This document shows, piece by piece, positions 1-12,500 of a stretch of DNA of 64,000 bases. This DNA comes from Saccharina japonica (Eukaryota; Sar; Phaeophyceae; Laminariales; Laminariaceae), in NCBI GenBank assembly GCA_008828725.1, contig MEHQ01000451.1:370304-434303 (forward strand). Direction: 5' to 3'. The notes beneath the pieces are model-generated. The model had not been told where the DNA came from, ran no database searches, and was given only the letters and a program-made list of their open reading frames with translations. Within the stretch, counting starts at the first letter, position 1, and every line of letters begins with the position of its first letter. The position numbers and the translations under genes were made by a program.

Positions 1-46
1 TGATCCCGGATCTGAGTTACGACTACGGAAGAGGGAGAGATACATT
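1..46 (+). repeat. 3' end of a SINE-like repeat, cut by window edge
   Basis: The first bases repeat the tail of the SINE-like elements at 52028-52330 and, inverted, 36598-36908. The shared stretch includes CCCGGATCTGAGTTACGACTA followed by a purine-rich GAGAGA tail. The 5' part, with its tRNA-like head, would lie to the left of the window. No gene is seen from here to 3379. Confidence 0.55.
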
Positions 47-1068
47 ACGGACGAAGATATTAAGTGGGAAAAGTAAATATATTATTTTTGTTTTTGGTAT
101 ATCCTCTTGCTGGCGAATGTGATGTGGTGTCCGCCGACGACGCCAGGTGTGAAGAGGTAACCGTGTAGAGACGATGATGGAAGGTAATGGAATGCGCTGG
201 AGCGTTGCGGAGCTTGGAAGCAAGCTTCTTCTTCGATATGGAAAGACCTCTTGTATTAACATTAACCTCTGATAATGTTGACTTAGAGAGAGAACGAGGG
301 CCTGGAAGACGAGTGAGCTAAGGGGGGAGAGAGAGAGGTGAGAGTCTGCCTGAGAGCGTACTCTTTTACTCGACCGGCTTAACGGGAGATTACAGTATAT
401 TCCTGCTAACAACCCGTTAATCGGATAGCTACAGCAGCCCATGGAACTTTCCTATGGTGTTTAGCCATTCTGAAACATCTATTCTGTCCAAGGGATAATA
501 CCAGATCCTATCCAAGGGGTAATATCGTTCTTGTGTAATTCTAAGCGCTACTCCTACGAGCTATCTCGTCCATAGGAATATTCTAGTGCTTAGAACCTTC
601 CTATGGACTTATAAAGCCTCTGTGCTACTGCCTATCTGGTGTACCCAAGGAAACTTCTGTATACGAGAACAATCTTAGCGCCACTAGGCTTTTCACCTGT
701 ATGATATTCTATCACCCATTCTATAGCCGTGAGGACACCACATCACACGAACCATATGCATCAGCACCACCGCAAGCCTTGACGGCACACACACGAGTCT
801 CAGAGGAAAGGGTGCAAGTCTGTAGTACTGCGAATGCATCGTCTCGTCTATGCAGCTGCATGCCGTGTGTTTACTCTACTGGTTACAGCTTGTCCTTATC
901 GGGTATTTTCGAGGATGATACTCCTTCAGGGATTAAAAAGACCTACCAGGTACGCTTTAACGCCTCCCCCCGAAACACGCAGCAAAAAATAAAATGCGAT
1001 CGACCTCCCTACTAGTCGCAAATGGAACCCCCCCTCTCTTCCGTTCATGCGCAATCTAGAAAATTCTT

Positions 1069-1575
1069 GCTCATATCGGGAATCTGAAAAGTAAGTGTTA
1101 TCCCCTTAAGAACTGGTCCCACGTATTCGGGGACAAACTACTTGAAATTAGTGTGGTATTTTGTTTTTCAGTTCTGAACACGGTATCGTTTTTAACGACC
1201 CGCTCATATCGGGATCCCAATAGACCGACCACTATGTACCGTGTGCGTTCAGGGGGTCTTCCGTCATATCGCCGGGCTCATTTCGGGAACCCACCAAGTA
1301 TGCCAAACGGATATTCAGTGCAGTGAATTTTCTTCCAAAACCTGCCCTCTACTTTAACGCGCTTTCGAGTGGTATTGTAGTCTCGAACGGCCCGCGCTCA
1401 TATCGGGAACCCACCTCGATTGCTATGTGGTTATTCGATGTCAGGGCTCCGTTTCTAGCGGCCCGTGCATGTCCGAACAAAACATTACTGCAGTAATCGA
1501 CCACCTCGTACATGCACGTATATTCGAGTGGTCTACCATCTCTAATAGCCCACTCATATCGAAAACCCACCACGA
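1069..1575. repeat. Degenerate repeat with core GCTCATATCGGGAACCCACC
   Basis: About five degenerate copies of GCTCATATCGGGAACCCACC occur near 1069, 1201, 1276, 1394 and 1551, at irregular spacing of roughly 75-160 bp. Short open frames over it look like repeat by-products. The stretch 1600-2900 further right holds nothing I recognise. Confidence 0.5.
1098..1192. repeat. Dispersed ~90-bp repeat, copy also at 34379-34470
   Basis: It contains AACTGGTCCC, then CGTATTCGGGGACA, then TACTTGAAATT and later TTTTCAGTTCTGAA. The same ordered blocks occur at 34379-34470. Parts of the motif (GGGGACAAA, TACTTGAAATTAGTGTG) also appear in the hairpin elements at 35.1 and 37.8 kb and, inverted, in the tandem array at 35.7-36.0 kb. 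This suggests one dispersed family. Confidence 0.45.
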
Positions 1576-2920
1576 TTACTAAACAATTAGGACAACCCGC
1601 CGTTATCTCATCACCACGGCAATCGGTCTCCTACGCAGTATGATTTTTGTTTTCAGAGGCTACGGACCAATCGCCGTAACTCTGCCCCCTTCCTTTCCCC
1701 TTCCGTTTGCTCATCTGCGTGGAAATATATACGGGTAGGTTGGTGGATGGGTGGGTGGAACAGGTGTGGTACGGGTTTTCGTATAACCGAACACGGTTTT
1801 CCAGCTCTGCATCACGCTGATTCTCAAACGCTTATTGAAGCAAGGAATCATTGAGGTGCGCACAAGTGCTTGGGGTAGTTTTATCACGATTGTGACGACG
1901 CTTGGCGATTCTACAACGCTCTCTGCTCGGCGCCTGACCCTCTCTTGCTTGTGCCGGGCCTGGTCCGATAGTTATCGACTGTGGTTATCTCACTGCTCTA
2001 CTCGCTTTTCAACCTGAAGTACTTGAGTTGTTTCCCGCTTCAATACAACTATGATGCAGGAATAATCGTTTATCTCTACTAAAAGCAATGCCCAGTAATA
2101 AACATCCAATTGGTCCTGTGAGAAACCCAACCGTTCGCCCTGTACTCAATTGGTTTGTCTTTCGCCCTGTTTTGCCCTCCAAACACTAGGTTGTCTCTGA
2201 GACAACCTTCCTCGTATTATGGGGGTATGGCACTATTTTTAATAGGACTCTTTGACCCTAGACTACCTGCAACACTACTGGTAGAACTACTTACTGTAGA
2301 TCCTGGCGCCAACTTGTGAAGGAGCGCGGGGCGTGATACCAAAACGAAATTATTGCCCTCGCGCCCATTGGAACCCACGTTAGATAATACGCCAGCAATC
2401 TACGCGACCACCGCTGATAACATGTCACGGTTTGGTCGGGAAGTGTGAAAGTATCGTTTGCAAAGTATAAAAGCATCGATCGTCGTGCGACGCGCCAAGA
2501 CGCAAGTTAGTACTCCTACCCAAATTGACCATGGCCATCACTAAACACAAAAAACAAGGGTAGGAAAATAATATTTCCACCAAGCCCCTCATCACGCGTA
2601 TCACGTAATCCGGAGAGCCAGATGGGTACAACACTACCGATATGCCTTGAGCGCATCGTGAAAGGGGCCTACGAGTGGATGTTGTCCGATGCCACCGTGA
2701 ATTATAGAGAGACGCTAAGTTTGACGGGGTCGTTATATATCAGCTCTGCGTTTACCGGTCGACCCCTTCTCCTGCGAGAGTCAGACCGCGTAAGACTGCA
2801 GCGCTACCGTACGGTCTGTCTAAGTTTGACACAAAAAATGCCCGACGATCGCAGCAGTAGCGATCGAACCCGAATAGATGGCACATAAGTACAAAAGTGT
2901 GCGCTCCAGCAAAACAATGC

Positions 2921-2970
2921 GCTGTACGAGGTACACACGAACACACACAGCTCACGACAATACATTCCAC
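2921..2970 (-). other. Conserved block downstream of gene 1
   Basis: About 50 bp of sequence, read on the minus strand, containing TGTCGTGAGCTG followed by GTGTGTTCG and TGTGTACCTCGTAC. It recurs 3' of gene 2 (21760-21808) and, more diverged, of gene 3 (50534-50578). The copies lie 410, 172 and 313 bp past the respective stop codons. Genes 1 and 2 differ by a 1-nt indel inside it, which argues against coding. A 3' UTR or 3'-end processing element is the simplest reading, but this is inference. Confidence 0.45.
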
Positions 2971-3379
2971 GGTGTCACCTATTTACCAGATTTTTTTAAC
3001 CGCATGCCGGCCTAAAAAGCTTGGGTCGGTTGCAAACCACATGCCAGCGGCGTGATCACTCGTCCTGGTACGACCATCCCTACATCATGGTAGCTTTCAT
3101 GACCCCCTATACTATGCCATGCCCCCGCCATGCTGAAAGCGACAAGGTATGCCCTCCCTTATAAAGACGACTCGAAGGCACTCCGTTTACGCCCCCCGCC
3201 TCCTTTGGCTCGGTGGGACGACACTGGACCGCCTTTCATCGTGCCTGACCAAAGAGGTTGCCGAGAGCATGGCGCTTCTACTACGGCATATTGTGCTAGA
3301 CAGATGTCGGTGCCGCCGTCTTGTTGGGCTGTCAACATCACGTGAGCCTACGCGAGGGCGCTATCTTCGTCGCGGGGAG

Positions 3380-3562
3380 TTATCCCCCGATTGCTGCACG
3401 GCGAGGCTGCAGGGTGCACCAGGGTGATAGGAATACGAAGATAACCAGACCCACATTGACCGCCACCAAAAGGTCTGCAAGAGCGGAACGGCCATCTTCT
3501 CCAGCGGCATCCACATCGATCAACAGCGCCAAGAAGTAGCTGAGAAAAATCACCACAGAGCC
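3380..3562 (-). CDS. Gene 1 exon 9: last membrane segment, truncated tail
   Basis: The acceptor ...ATCACAG precedes GSVVIFLSYFLALLIDVDAA, aligning without gaps to exon 10 of gene 2 and exon 9 of gene 3. After the next hydrophobic helix and a Trp, about 13 bp near 3408-3420 are present here but absent from the paralogues. They look like a short duplication of CACCCTG. This shifts the frame and gives a stop at 3380-3382. The original frame continues to match the paralogues (LAVQQS) for a few codons and then meets its own stop, so the tail is short in either case. Gene 2 extends about 80 residues further here. Confidence 0.75.
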   Translation of the reverse strand, partial: GSVVIFLSYFLALLIDVDAAGEDGRSALADLLVAVNVGLVIFVFLSPWCTLQPRRAAIGG

Positions 3563-6500
3563 CTGTGATTGGTTCGTAAACGACGCAGCGAGTTGCTCGG
3601 CTCAGGGGATTGCATGTAAAATTGCTCGTCAGTATCTACTGTAAGTGGTGGTCACCTCCAGCGCTAAGAAAAAAACATCTACGTGTGTTGTCCATGGTGT
3701 GCGTTCAAGATCATTTCTACGACGTAGCTTAATGTATACATGAACTGTCGCTTTGCCGTGACTCCAACGCGCGTCACAGCGCAACGAGCAACACCCAGAG
3801 CGCGCCAGATTACTTCATAACACTCGTACCCGTGGTTTAAAATAAGTTGTGCATTGTGGTTCATAGTGAGACAAGGCCCACCATTCCAATATGTATCCCG
3901 GAGTTCAGCTCCAAAGATACAAATAGTACGGCAGTAGTAGTGTATCGGCTCACCAAGCGATAGAGCCATGAGTCTGCAGGGGCAAGGTGGGGCCGCAGGA
4001 GCTCAAACCCCAACAGGGCTCCGAAGGCAAAGACACAAGCCGCAGCCACTTGTGTCGAGCTTCTTGGTGAGATGAAAATCAGCACTCCCGTCAATAGTAT
4101 CCTCCGGCCGCACTCGATCACCTCGTAGTAGAACAAGTGTGGACCTGAGTACGAATCAACGGCGGTAAGATATGTGCCCGTGTACGGCATACCACCGAGT
4201 GGCGATGACTGTTCGTAAGAAATAGATTTCACAGCAGTCGTGGATGACATACGGCTTACGGGCACGATTTAGAGTCGGTTGCGTGACTAAATACCTTGCT
4301 CGCCGTTATTGGCTTGAAAACGTGACTATACCTTTACCCGGAGGAGGCCCCACATGTCTCTGCCACCAACTCTACTCATCCAACACAAGACATTCGCCGA
4401 ATAGTGGAAGGCAAGGTTCGCTTAGCAGCAGCACCCGAACGCATATATACTGACACCACGCCTCAGATGTTCTCACGGCTCTCACCATAGTCTTTCCATA
4501 GAAACAAAGAGGCGGCCAGGTCCGGGTGGCCCCTCCTTGCTTTTACTCGCTCGTTGAACTCTTTCAACTCTTGCGGGGACAACTCGTTGTTGGTCTGGGC
4601 CGCTGACACGGCACGACCAAGTGAAGAGACGATGCCAGCTCTTATGACGGGGTCAGCTGCCGTGGGTGCCCCATCTTTTTCTTCGGGCTCGGGCATGACT
4701 GCGGTTTGTATCCGAGGGTTGAGCAATTCCCGCTTCCTCCAAAGCATGACGGCGTACAGCACAGGGATGCCGATCGGGTACACCTTCGCAGCGGAACCGC
4801 AAGGTGAACGTTACACACAGGCTTGGCTACAGTAATGTTGCATAGAAAGGTGCGAATAACGGCCAGAGCCACGTTTCTTAACGTTCATTTGACTCACTGC
4901 AAACACGCACTGACTCACACTCCTTTATCAAAATACCGAATATCTGCACACCCACGCGGCCACGTGCAAACCTGCTCACCAAGATCATCAACCCCGCATA
5001 GCATATGAAGAACGTGTGCCAGCGCGATTGGCAGGAAATGCTGTAGTCTGCCCGGAGGAAGCTCTTCCCATCCACGGCTACGTCGTCGCAGGCGAAGGTT
5101 TTGAACACCAAGGTAGAGGCTGAGGTGAACATCTGCAGTTCATGTGGCGGGCACATAGGTTGGCTATCCTAGGCTTGAAAATTCATGGTGGCGTCTCATG
5201 CGACTACAATACACAATGATCATACGCTAATTCCTACCTTAATCAATGGTCAGGGTGCCAGCTATCTAACGCGACGAACGTTGTTGGCCTGGATATTAAA
5301 ATTCGTTCTACAGGGAAAATGATGTCGTTAGTTTGCGTACGTACGTACTTGTATCATAACCACCAACACATTGCAATCTTCTGGCACATATGTACTCTAA
5401 AGTCGAGGCGCCTTCACCGCTCTTCATCCACAAATCGTGCCAGATAAAGTACCGAATATATTGCGATTTCTTGCTGGTTGTACGTGTTTTTGGGTGTTTT
5501 TTTCAATGAAATCACGAGAAGCCGTCGACCCAACCCAGCCCTAACCCTAACCCCAACCCTAGTCCAGGCTAAGGCTCGACCCGTGCACGGCTTCGCCGCG
5601 CGTTTTGGACAATCTGAAAGGTATGTGCGGACCGCCACAAAAACCGTAATATATTTGGTACTTTATCTGGCACGATTTGTGGGTCAAGATCACCTGAAAA
5701 GGCTACTGCTAAAGTCCGGCTGGTTCCCTTTCTGTAGAAAAGGACTTTTAAAAAGCTGAAACATCTGCAGCACCGTCTGATATCAACAGTTTCTACGTAC
5801 GTAAAGTAAATATAAAAGTTACAAACAGTTGGCACGTATTACTTGCGATAAAATAAATGCCGCTCGATGCTTCCCACAGCTGAAACGTCGACGACCGAAA
5901 CTCACCACATACGTGAGAAGCAACCCCGCTCCAACATGCCTCGACCAGGCCGCCCTCTGGGCTAAAACTCCGGCCGGTCCAGTCCCCGCCCGACGTTTCG
6001 CAATCTTGTACGTCAAGAGCAGTACGGATATCAACACCAAGGGCGTAAGTGTTGTAACTAGCAGATTTGTGTAGAAGTTGACAGATGGCAGGATACACGA
6101 GGCCGAGAAGATATGACCCATGTTGAAGTTCACGACGTCTATCCACGCCAGCAACCTGGAGTAGGACTCGGGGAACTCCACGTCCGTTATGCTCGCGAAG
6201 ACGGTGAGAATCTGCCACACCACAACCAGGATCTTGAGCTTGTGCAACGGCAGCCTTGGCGCCCAGGTCTTGATTTTAGCGCCCAGACCACAACCTTTTG
6301 ACTTCCTTTCGTTGCTGGTCCTCAGCCGAACGGGAGGACCCGCAGGCGTCTCCGCATCAGTAGCATGCCTCGTCGGTACATTTGACGCCGCGAGCTTCAC
6401 ACCGGGCCTGACAGAAGGCCGGATGTAAGTCCCCCCAGCGTCGTCTGGCCCAGGGCTTGGCGGTGGTGATTCCCTACTCCTGTGACCGATATCGCGCTCT

Positions 6501-9500
6501 CCGGCGCCATGTCGACTTTCCCGTGTAACGTCATAAGCAGGTGCGAATATGTGGGTCAAATAGTCCTCCCTGGGGCGTCGTTCAGGGCGGTCTAGTTCCT
6601 GCAAGTTATTTTGTGATACGGACCAAACCCTCGATATACTGTTCTTCATGGACATACTTCGTCTCACGGACTTGCGCACCGTGTCGACAGCGTCAAGCCC
6701 TCCTACAAGAAACAACACTCCGAGAATGGTCAGCAGCATAAGAACCACCCCGAAGGCCATGACGCCCGCCCAGATCAGCCGTTGACTCTTGGTGTTGTCG
6801 CAGGAGTGGCAAGTATGGCCGACGCCTCTTCCATACCCTTTGGAGCACACGGCACAATCTGATAGAATCGGAGTGCAGGAAAGTAAGGCAGTAAGGGGGA
6901 GGTGAGTCCGGCCACGAGAGGTGATTGGACCGCTTGCGGCGTCGTTCAGTAGACTGGTGATCCAGGAGCACATACATATCTAAAAGCAAATATATTCTTG
7001 CACACGTAACGTTCGGGTTGCCGATTGGAAACACCGCTGGAACGCTAAGGGTCGCGACAGCACAAGCCTAAGGCAAGCAAAATATCGGCTGTTTGGAGAC
7101 TCACATGGCCCCTGATACCCATCGGCACAATAGTCGTCCGCGCTCAATACTTCCGTCGCCCCCGCGCATGCCACCGAATGACCGCATTTATGCACTACCA
7201 GAGACTCCCGACCAGACCGCCAGTAGCCCTGCCGGAGGGGCAGGGTGGTTAGCGTGGCTCCCGGGCTAGTGCAATCCACTCCCGTCCCACCACGGATGGA
7301 TATGCACGATACACACGAGAAGCCGCCGTCTTCCACAGCCAGCGGGTTGGCGTATTTGAATGCCGAGCAAAGGTAAAACGGCGAATACACTTCTAGCGTA
7401 ACTCCGGCGGTCGATTTCGAGCTGGCGCTGCCCACACTCGTTAGACTGAAAATACTCGTCAGATTTCCGCTCACGCCTTGCGTTACGGCGGTACCGGTGA
7501 CCACAACCGTTATGCTACCCCCAGGAGGCAAAACGCCGCTGGACGGAGCTACGTCTAAATCCAGGTACTCGGCCTCAAACGCCAGGTCCCAGATGGCGTA
7601 CGTGGTTCCGTCTATCGCTGACGACACCACTAGCTCAAACGACACCCTATCCGGGCTGTACGTCGCGCTGGCTGGGGGAGTCTCCATGACGAGGGATAAC
7701 CCGCCACCGTCATTTAGACAGTTATCGGCATGGAGGCACTCGCATAGTACCCCGAGTGTGCTGTCTACGCACCTACCCGGTCCGCATATATTGGTACTGT
7801 TACAGTCCGTAGCCCGGTTAACAAGCGGTAGCGAGTTGTTAAGTCTACCGGTGTTCGCGAACGTATTATCACCGACGACCGCGTTGCGGATGCTGGCGTC
7901 CGAGTTAAGTGAGAAGGCCGCCATGATTGTGGAGCTCGAACGGAAATCACAACTGTCGAGGGAAAGTGAGCCGACGGCCGAGCTCCTGTGGTAGACAACG
8001 GTGTCACTAAGCCAGCCACCAAACACACATCCGGTCGCAGATAGCGCGGAATTGCCGTCTGATTGTATCGCGCGACTGGGCGAGTCCTCCTGAAGCACGC
8101 CGCCCGATAAAAAAGACACCCCGTTGGCGACGACGGAGCTCTCTGTCATATATAGCATGCCTCCACCCAATGCCAGGTAGGTAGTAAGGGTCAGGTTGTG
8201 GAGCGTGACGCTCTTGACACTTGTCAGGTATATGGCCGACCCTTGGAGAGCCTGGTTGGCGATCAGGTCACAGCTAGAGTTTACCCACGTTGTACCTTGC
8301 GCGTATATCCCCCCGCCTTGATCGCCGGCGGAGTTGTCAAAGGCGGAAGCCCCCTCACACATGAAGCTACCCACTCCATCTAGATACACGAAACCGCCGT
8401 TAAATTTCGCCGTGTTGCTCGCAAACGTGCCTCCAGTGACCCGCACCACGGTAGAAAGACCCCATGCTGAAATTGCGCCTCCGTACTCCTCAGCGGTATT
8501 GTCCCTGAACATCCCTCCCTCGATCGTGAAATTCGATTGTCCACGTCCACTGCAATATACCTTTTTGAGCAACACCGATCGGTTGTTTGGACAGGGCAAC
8601 GTCAGCCCCACGGGGATACAACAGTTGCTATATGTGGACTTGACTAAATTACTACCCATGGGAAGGCGACGAACCCAAGAACAGTCGGCAAAACCGCCCT
8701 GTGTGACCGTTAGAAATCGCGGAAGCAAATGATAATCCACGTCTTGCTACGTAGGAGACCCTTCTCTGTACATGGTTCAGGAGGGTACGATCACAAAAGT
8801 GATCAGGCTTCGTGTACATTGTGGCATGCCCGACCAAACGTTTATGAGTTGTGTAATAGTGGAGTGTTCGTGGTATAATATCAAAGGGTAATACCAATTT
8901 CTCTGTAAAACGCTTGCCTTGGTGACGTGCAGGGAAACTTCAGCACAAAACCAATCCAGATTAAAAAGTCACTCGAACAAGCATCAATGCATGTACCACC
9001 GGCCTTAGCAATCCCCACAATTAATAACCCATAGACGACATCGAGCTCGGAAGCCGCAGATAAAGCCGTCGGTGCCCTACCACTGCACGCTCGATTCATG
9101 CTGATATCAAATCGGCAGGTGACTCACCGCGCCACCTCTATCCCCGGCGACGTTGTGTGCAAACAACCCCCCAGTTATCGTCACATTGACATCGTCTCCA
9201 ATCATAAGGAAACCAGCTCTCCTTTTCGACTCGCACATGAAATCACCACCGACGATCTGGAGTTTGCTGCCTTCGTGAGCGTCTGCTCATCGCGCGTCCG
9301 GGTAAAGAGGGGACAGGTTGCGACCCGTCAGTTTAGGGCCATAGTGTAGGCACGCCGTGGCAGACATAGAAGTACCGTAGTTGATATATTTCATGGAAAA
9401 CTATCTAAATATCTGGCCGTCCGGCACCGCACATCAAGCCCTGGCGTCGCGCTCACAGCTATGTTGAGCATAACCATGCGCAAGACTGGGGCGTAAGCCG

Positions 9501-12500
9501 CTGTGACCAGATGCAGCTGTAACATTCTGAAAAGCCTGCACCACGGTTTGGTCCTTGAAAATAAGCAGTACTTTCGCGTCGACCTGCTAAGATTATGCTG
9601 TTGGAATGGCCATGTTGTTGTACTCTGTTGGCCACGACCAACGACGCGTGCTACGCCAGAAGTGGCACGTTCCGGCTGAAATGGGTTCTAAACGACGGGG
9701 CACCTTAACCCATTATTGTCTTGCCATATTTTTTCATTTTATGCCCAGGGCATGGGATTTTTTCATGGGGTGGCACTTATATTTTCCTCTAAACCAGCTT
9801 TTAAGGTGATTTGCTAATAGTATAGAGCTCCTCATGAGTACACCTCTACCGTGGCATGGGTCGAACGTGTAGTATCTCACATCTGCACCACTCCATGGGG
9901 ATCCCATCACAGGCACAGACTGCCTGAAATACGCTGTAGACCAGGTGTATAGTAGTTGGTATACAATGTCACGTGTAGTATCTCACATATGCAACCGCCG
10001 TGAGTCGCCTGGTTACCGTACATGAACGTCCCGTCGTTTACCACGTCCTTTCCGGCACCACGGAAGCAGCCGCCAAAGTCAATCGCCGTGTTTTGGGTGC
10101 AATTGACGGCGTTGAATATGATCGCGCCTGCGGGATCCCATCCGAGCACCTGCACGATTCGATTCAAACAATGTCGTTGCGCAAGGATTATTTACAGTTA
10201 CCTGCAACTGAGCTCAATAATGTTGCCTATTTCTCATGAAGAATGGGGCTACGATGCCATCTTCGCTCACGGGCTTGTTACAGACGCGGAACACGAAAAA
10301 CGTGTTCCTTTCAGATCGATGATGGCTTCAAGCCCTAAACTATTGTGCTTTGTTGTGTGAACACGTTTATTCCTCAATCAGCTAGGTACAAGGATGACGC
10401 AACTCACGCCAGGGGTACTCGGGGGTCCCGGTTCATCCTCGGATTCTCGGCTGCTATTAATAATTATCAACCCCGTTCTGTCTTACGGGCCGGATAGTGG
10501 CTTTTCAAAGTTTTTTCCTCGATACTTACACTTAGTTCGATATAGTTGAGTGTTGTATGATGCAAACAATCGGCGTATTATAATAGTATTATAATAGTAA
10601 CATAATAGCTGACCTACGGTAGGAAAAGTACCCGGATACCTACCCAAGTATGGCCAAAATAACCAAACTTGGTGCCCGGGTACTACTCACTCTCTACTTA
10701 TTATTCAGTACATCCATTATTATTGCATTTGCCATCTGACAATACACTAATCGGAGGGGGATATCTATTAATCGGAATTGTCCAGCCAAATGTTTTCGAC
10801 TGCTGTCTATTAGTTGGAATTGTCCAACCGATTTCGAGTCGGTATAACAATTGGAACTGTCGAGGTCAGGGAAAAAATGACCGAACAATAACAGTTGGAA
10901 GATCAAGGCAAAGCCTTTTGACCCAACCGCTAATTTGATTTGGAAGGTCAGGACAAACACCTATTGACCCAACCATTCCTAAAGATAGGCAAGACCTTAA
11001 ACTAGTTGCTGAAACAATTTTAATTGAAAGGTCAGGGCAGAAATCTATTGATCCAATCATTTCTAAATAATCTCGTTAAACAATTACAATTGGAAGGGCA
11101 GAGCAGAAACGTTTTGACTGAGTCATTCCAATTACCAGACAAGACCCGAAACACATTGTTGCAACAATATCTATTGGAAGGCCAGGACACAAACCTATTG
11201 GCCGAACCATTCCTCCTAATAGATGCATCACGAAAGCAAAATCTCGACCAATTCCATTTAAGTGGACTGCCGGAAGATCTGCTGTAAAGCAATAGTCCAT
11301 TGTGTGTAGGTCCCATATCCTATTGGAGAAGCAATAGAGTATTGGAGTCGCCGGAGCAAAATTGTTGCAGGAGACAATCCCAGTCAAATACCAGAGCTCT
11401 AAAACAATTGCCTAAGAAATTTCAATGAGTAGGAGGACTACAATATGTGTTGTATTTGCGATTCCAATTGCAATACTATGTTAGGAATTGATTGTACGCC
11501 TTATTTCGATTACTATTACTAGACTTTTCGGTGGGTCTATTGTAGGCGCAAGTAGTCTATTGCGATGTCTATTGTCCAAATAATAAGCAGATAGGAAATT
11601 TAAACACACTTTCCTATTGATTTACCCGCCGCCAAATATATTGTCCGATACCTTTTTATTTAATGAATATATCCTCCGAAATATGTTATTGTCTGGTCAA
11701 TTCCAATTAATAGACTGCCTCATGAATCAATTGCCCAGGCACTTCCAATCGATAGACAGCCTCATTAATCGTTTGCTTTTACGATTTCAATAAATGACAT
11801 CCTCATGCATCCATTGATGTGTCAGATTCCAATTGCAGCATCTGGAATCAATTGACCGGCAACATAATATTGTCTATAATAGTAAATGGAAATGCCTGAT
11901 TGTCGGGACACTTTATTTTGAAGGCTGCCAAATAAATGGAATTGCCAAGACAATTATTTTGAAAGATGCCTATTAATTGTAATTGCCCGCGCAATTGGTT
12001 TGTAAAGTTGCCAGTCAAATGGACTTGCCAGCGCAATTGGTTTGGAATGGTGTCTATCAAACGGAATTGCCAGGATATTTGACTTAGAAGGGTGTCTATT
12101 GAATGTAACTGCCCGCGCGATTAATTCAGAAGGATGGCAATTAAGTAGGATTGCCAGCACAGTTGATGTAGAAGTATGTCTATTGAGTGTAATTGCCGCG
12201 CGAAATGATTTAGAAGGATAGCAATCAAATAGGATTGCCAGCACAGTTGGTTTATAAGGGTGTCATTTAAATGGAATTGCCAGCACAATTTATTTAGAAG
12301 GATGCCAATTATATGGAATTGCCGGGACAATTCTCGCCGACAATGTGCTGCAATTGGTGCGATCATCGTGTGTTTTGCGGGGTGGTGAGAGATGCATTGG
12401 GCTTCTTTTGTTTTCGGTCGAGCAAATCCGATGAATTAATCCCTCCAAACAAAAGGTCGACTTTTTCGATGGAATGCGAGGATCGGATTGCTCCTTTGAA

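Noticed and set aside
5540-5561. Telomere or chromosome end
   Set aside because: Only about three CCCTAA-type units, internal to a MITE within an intron.
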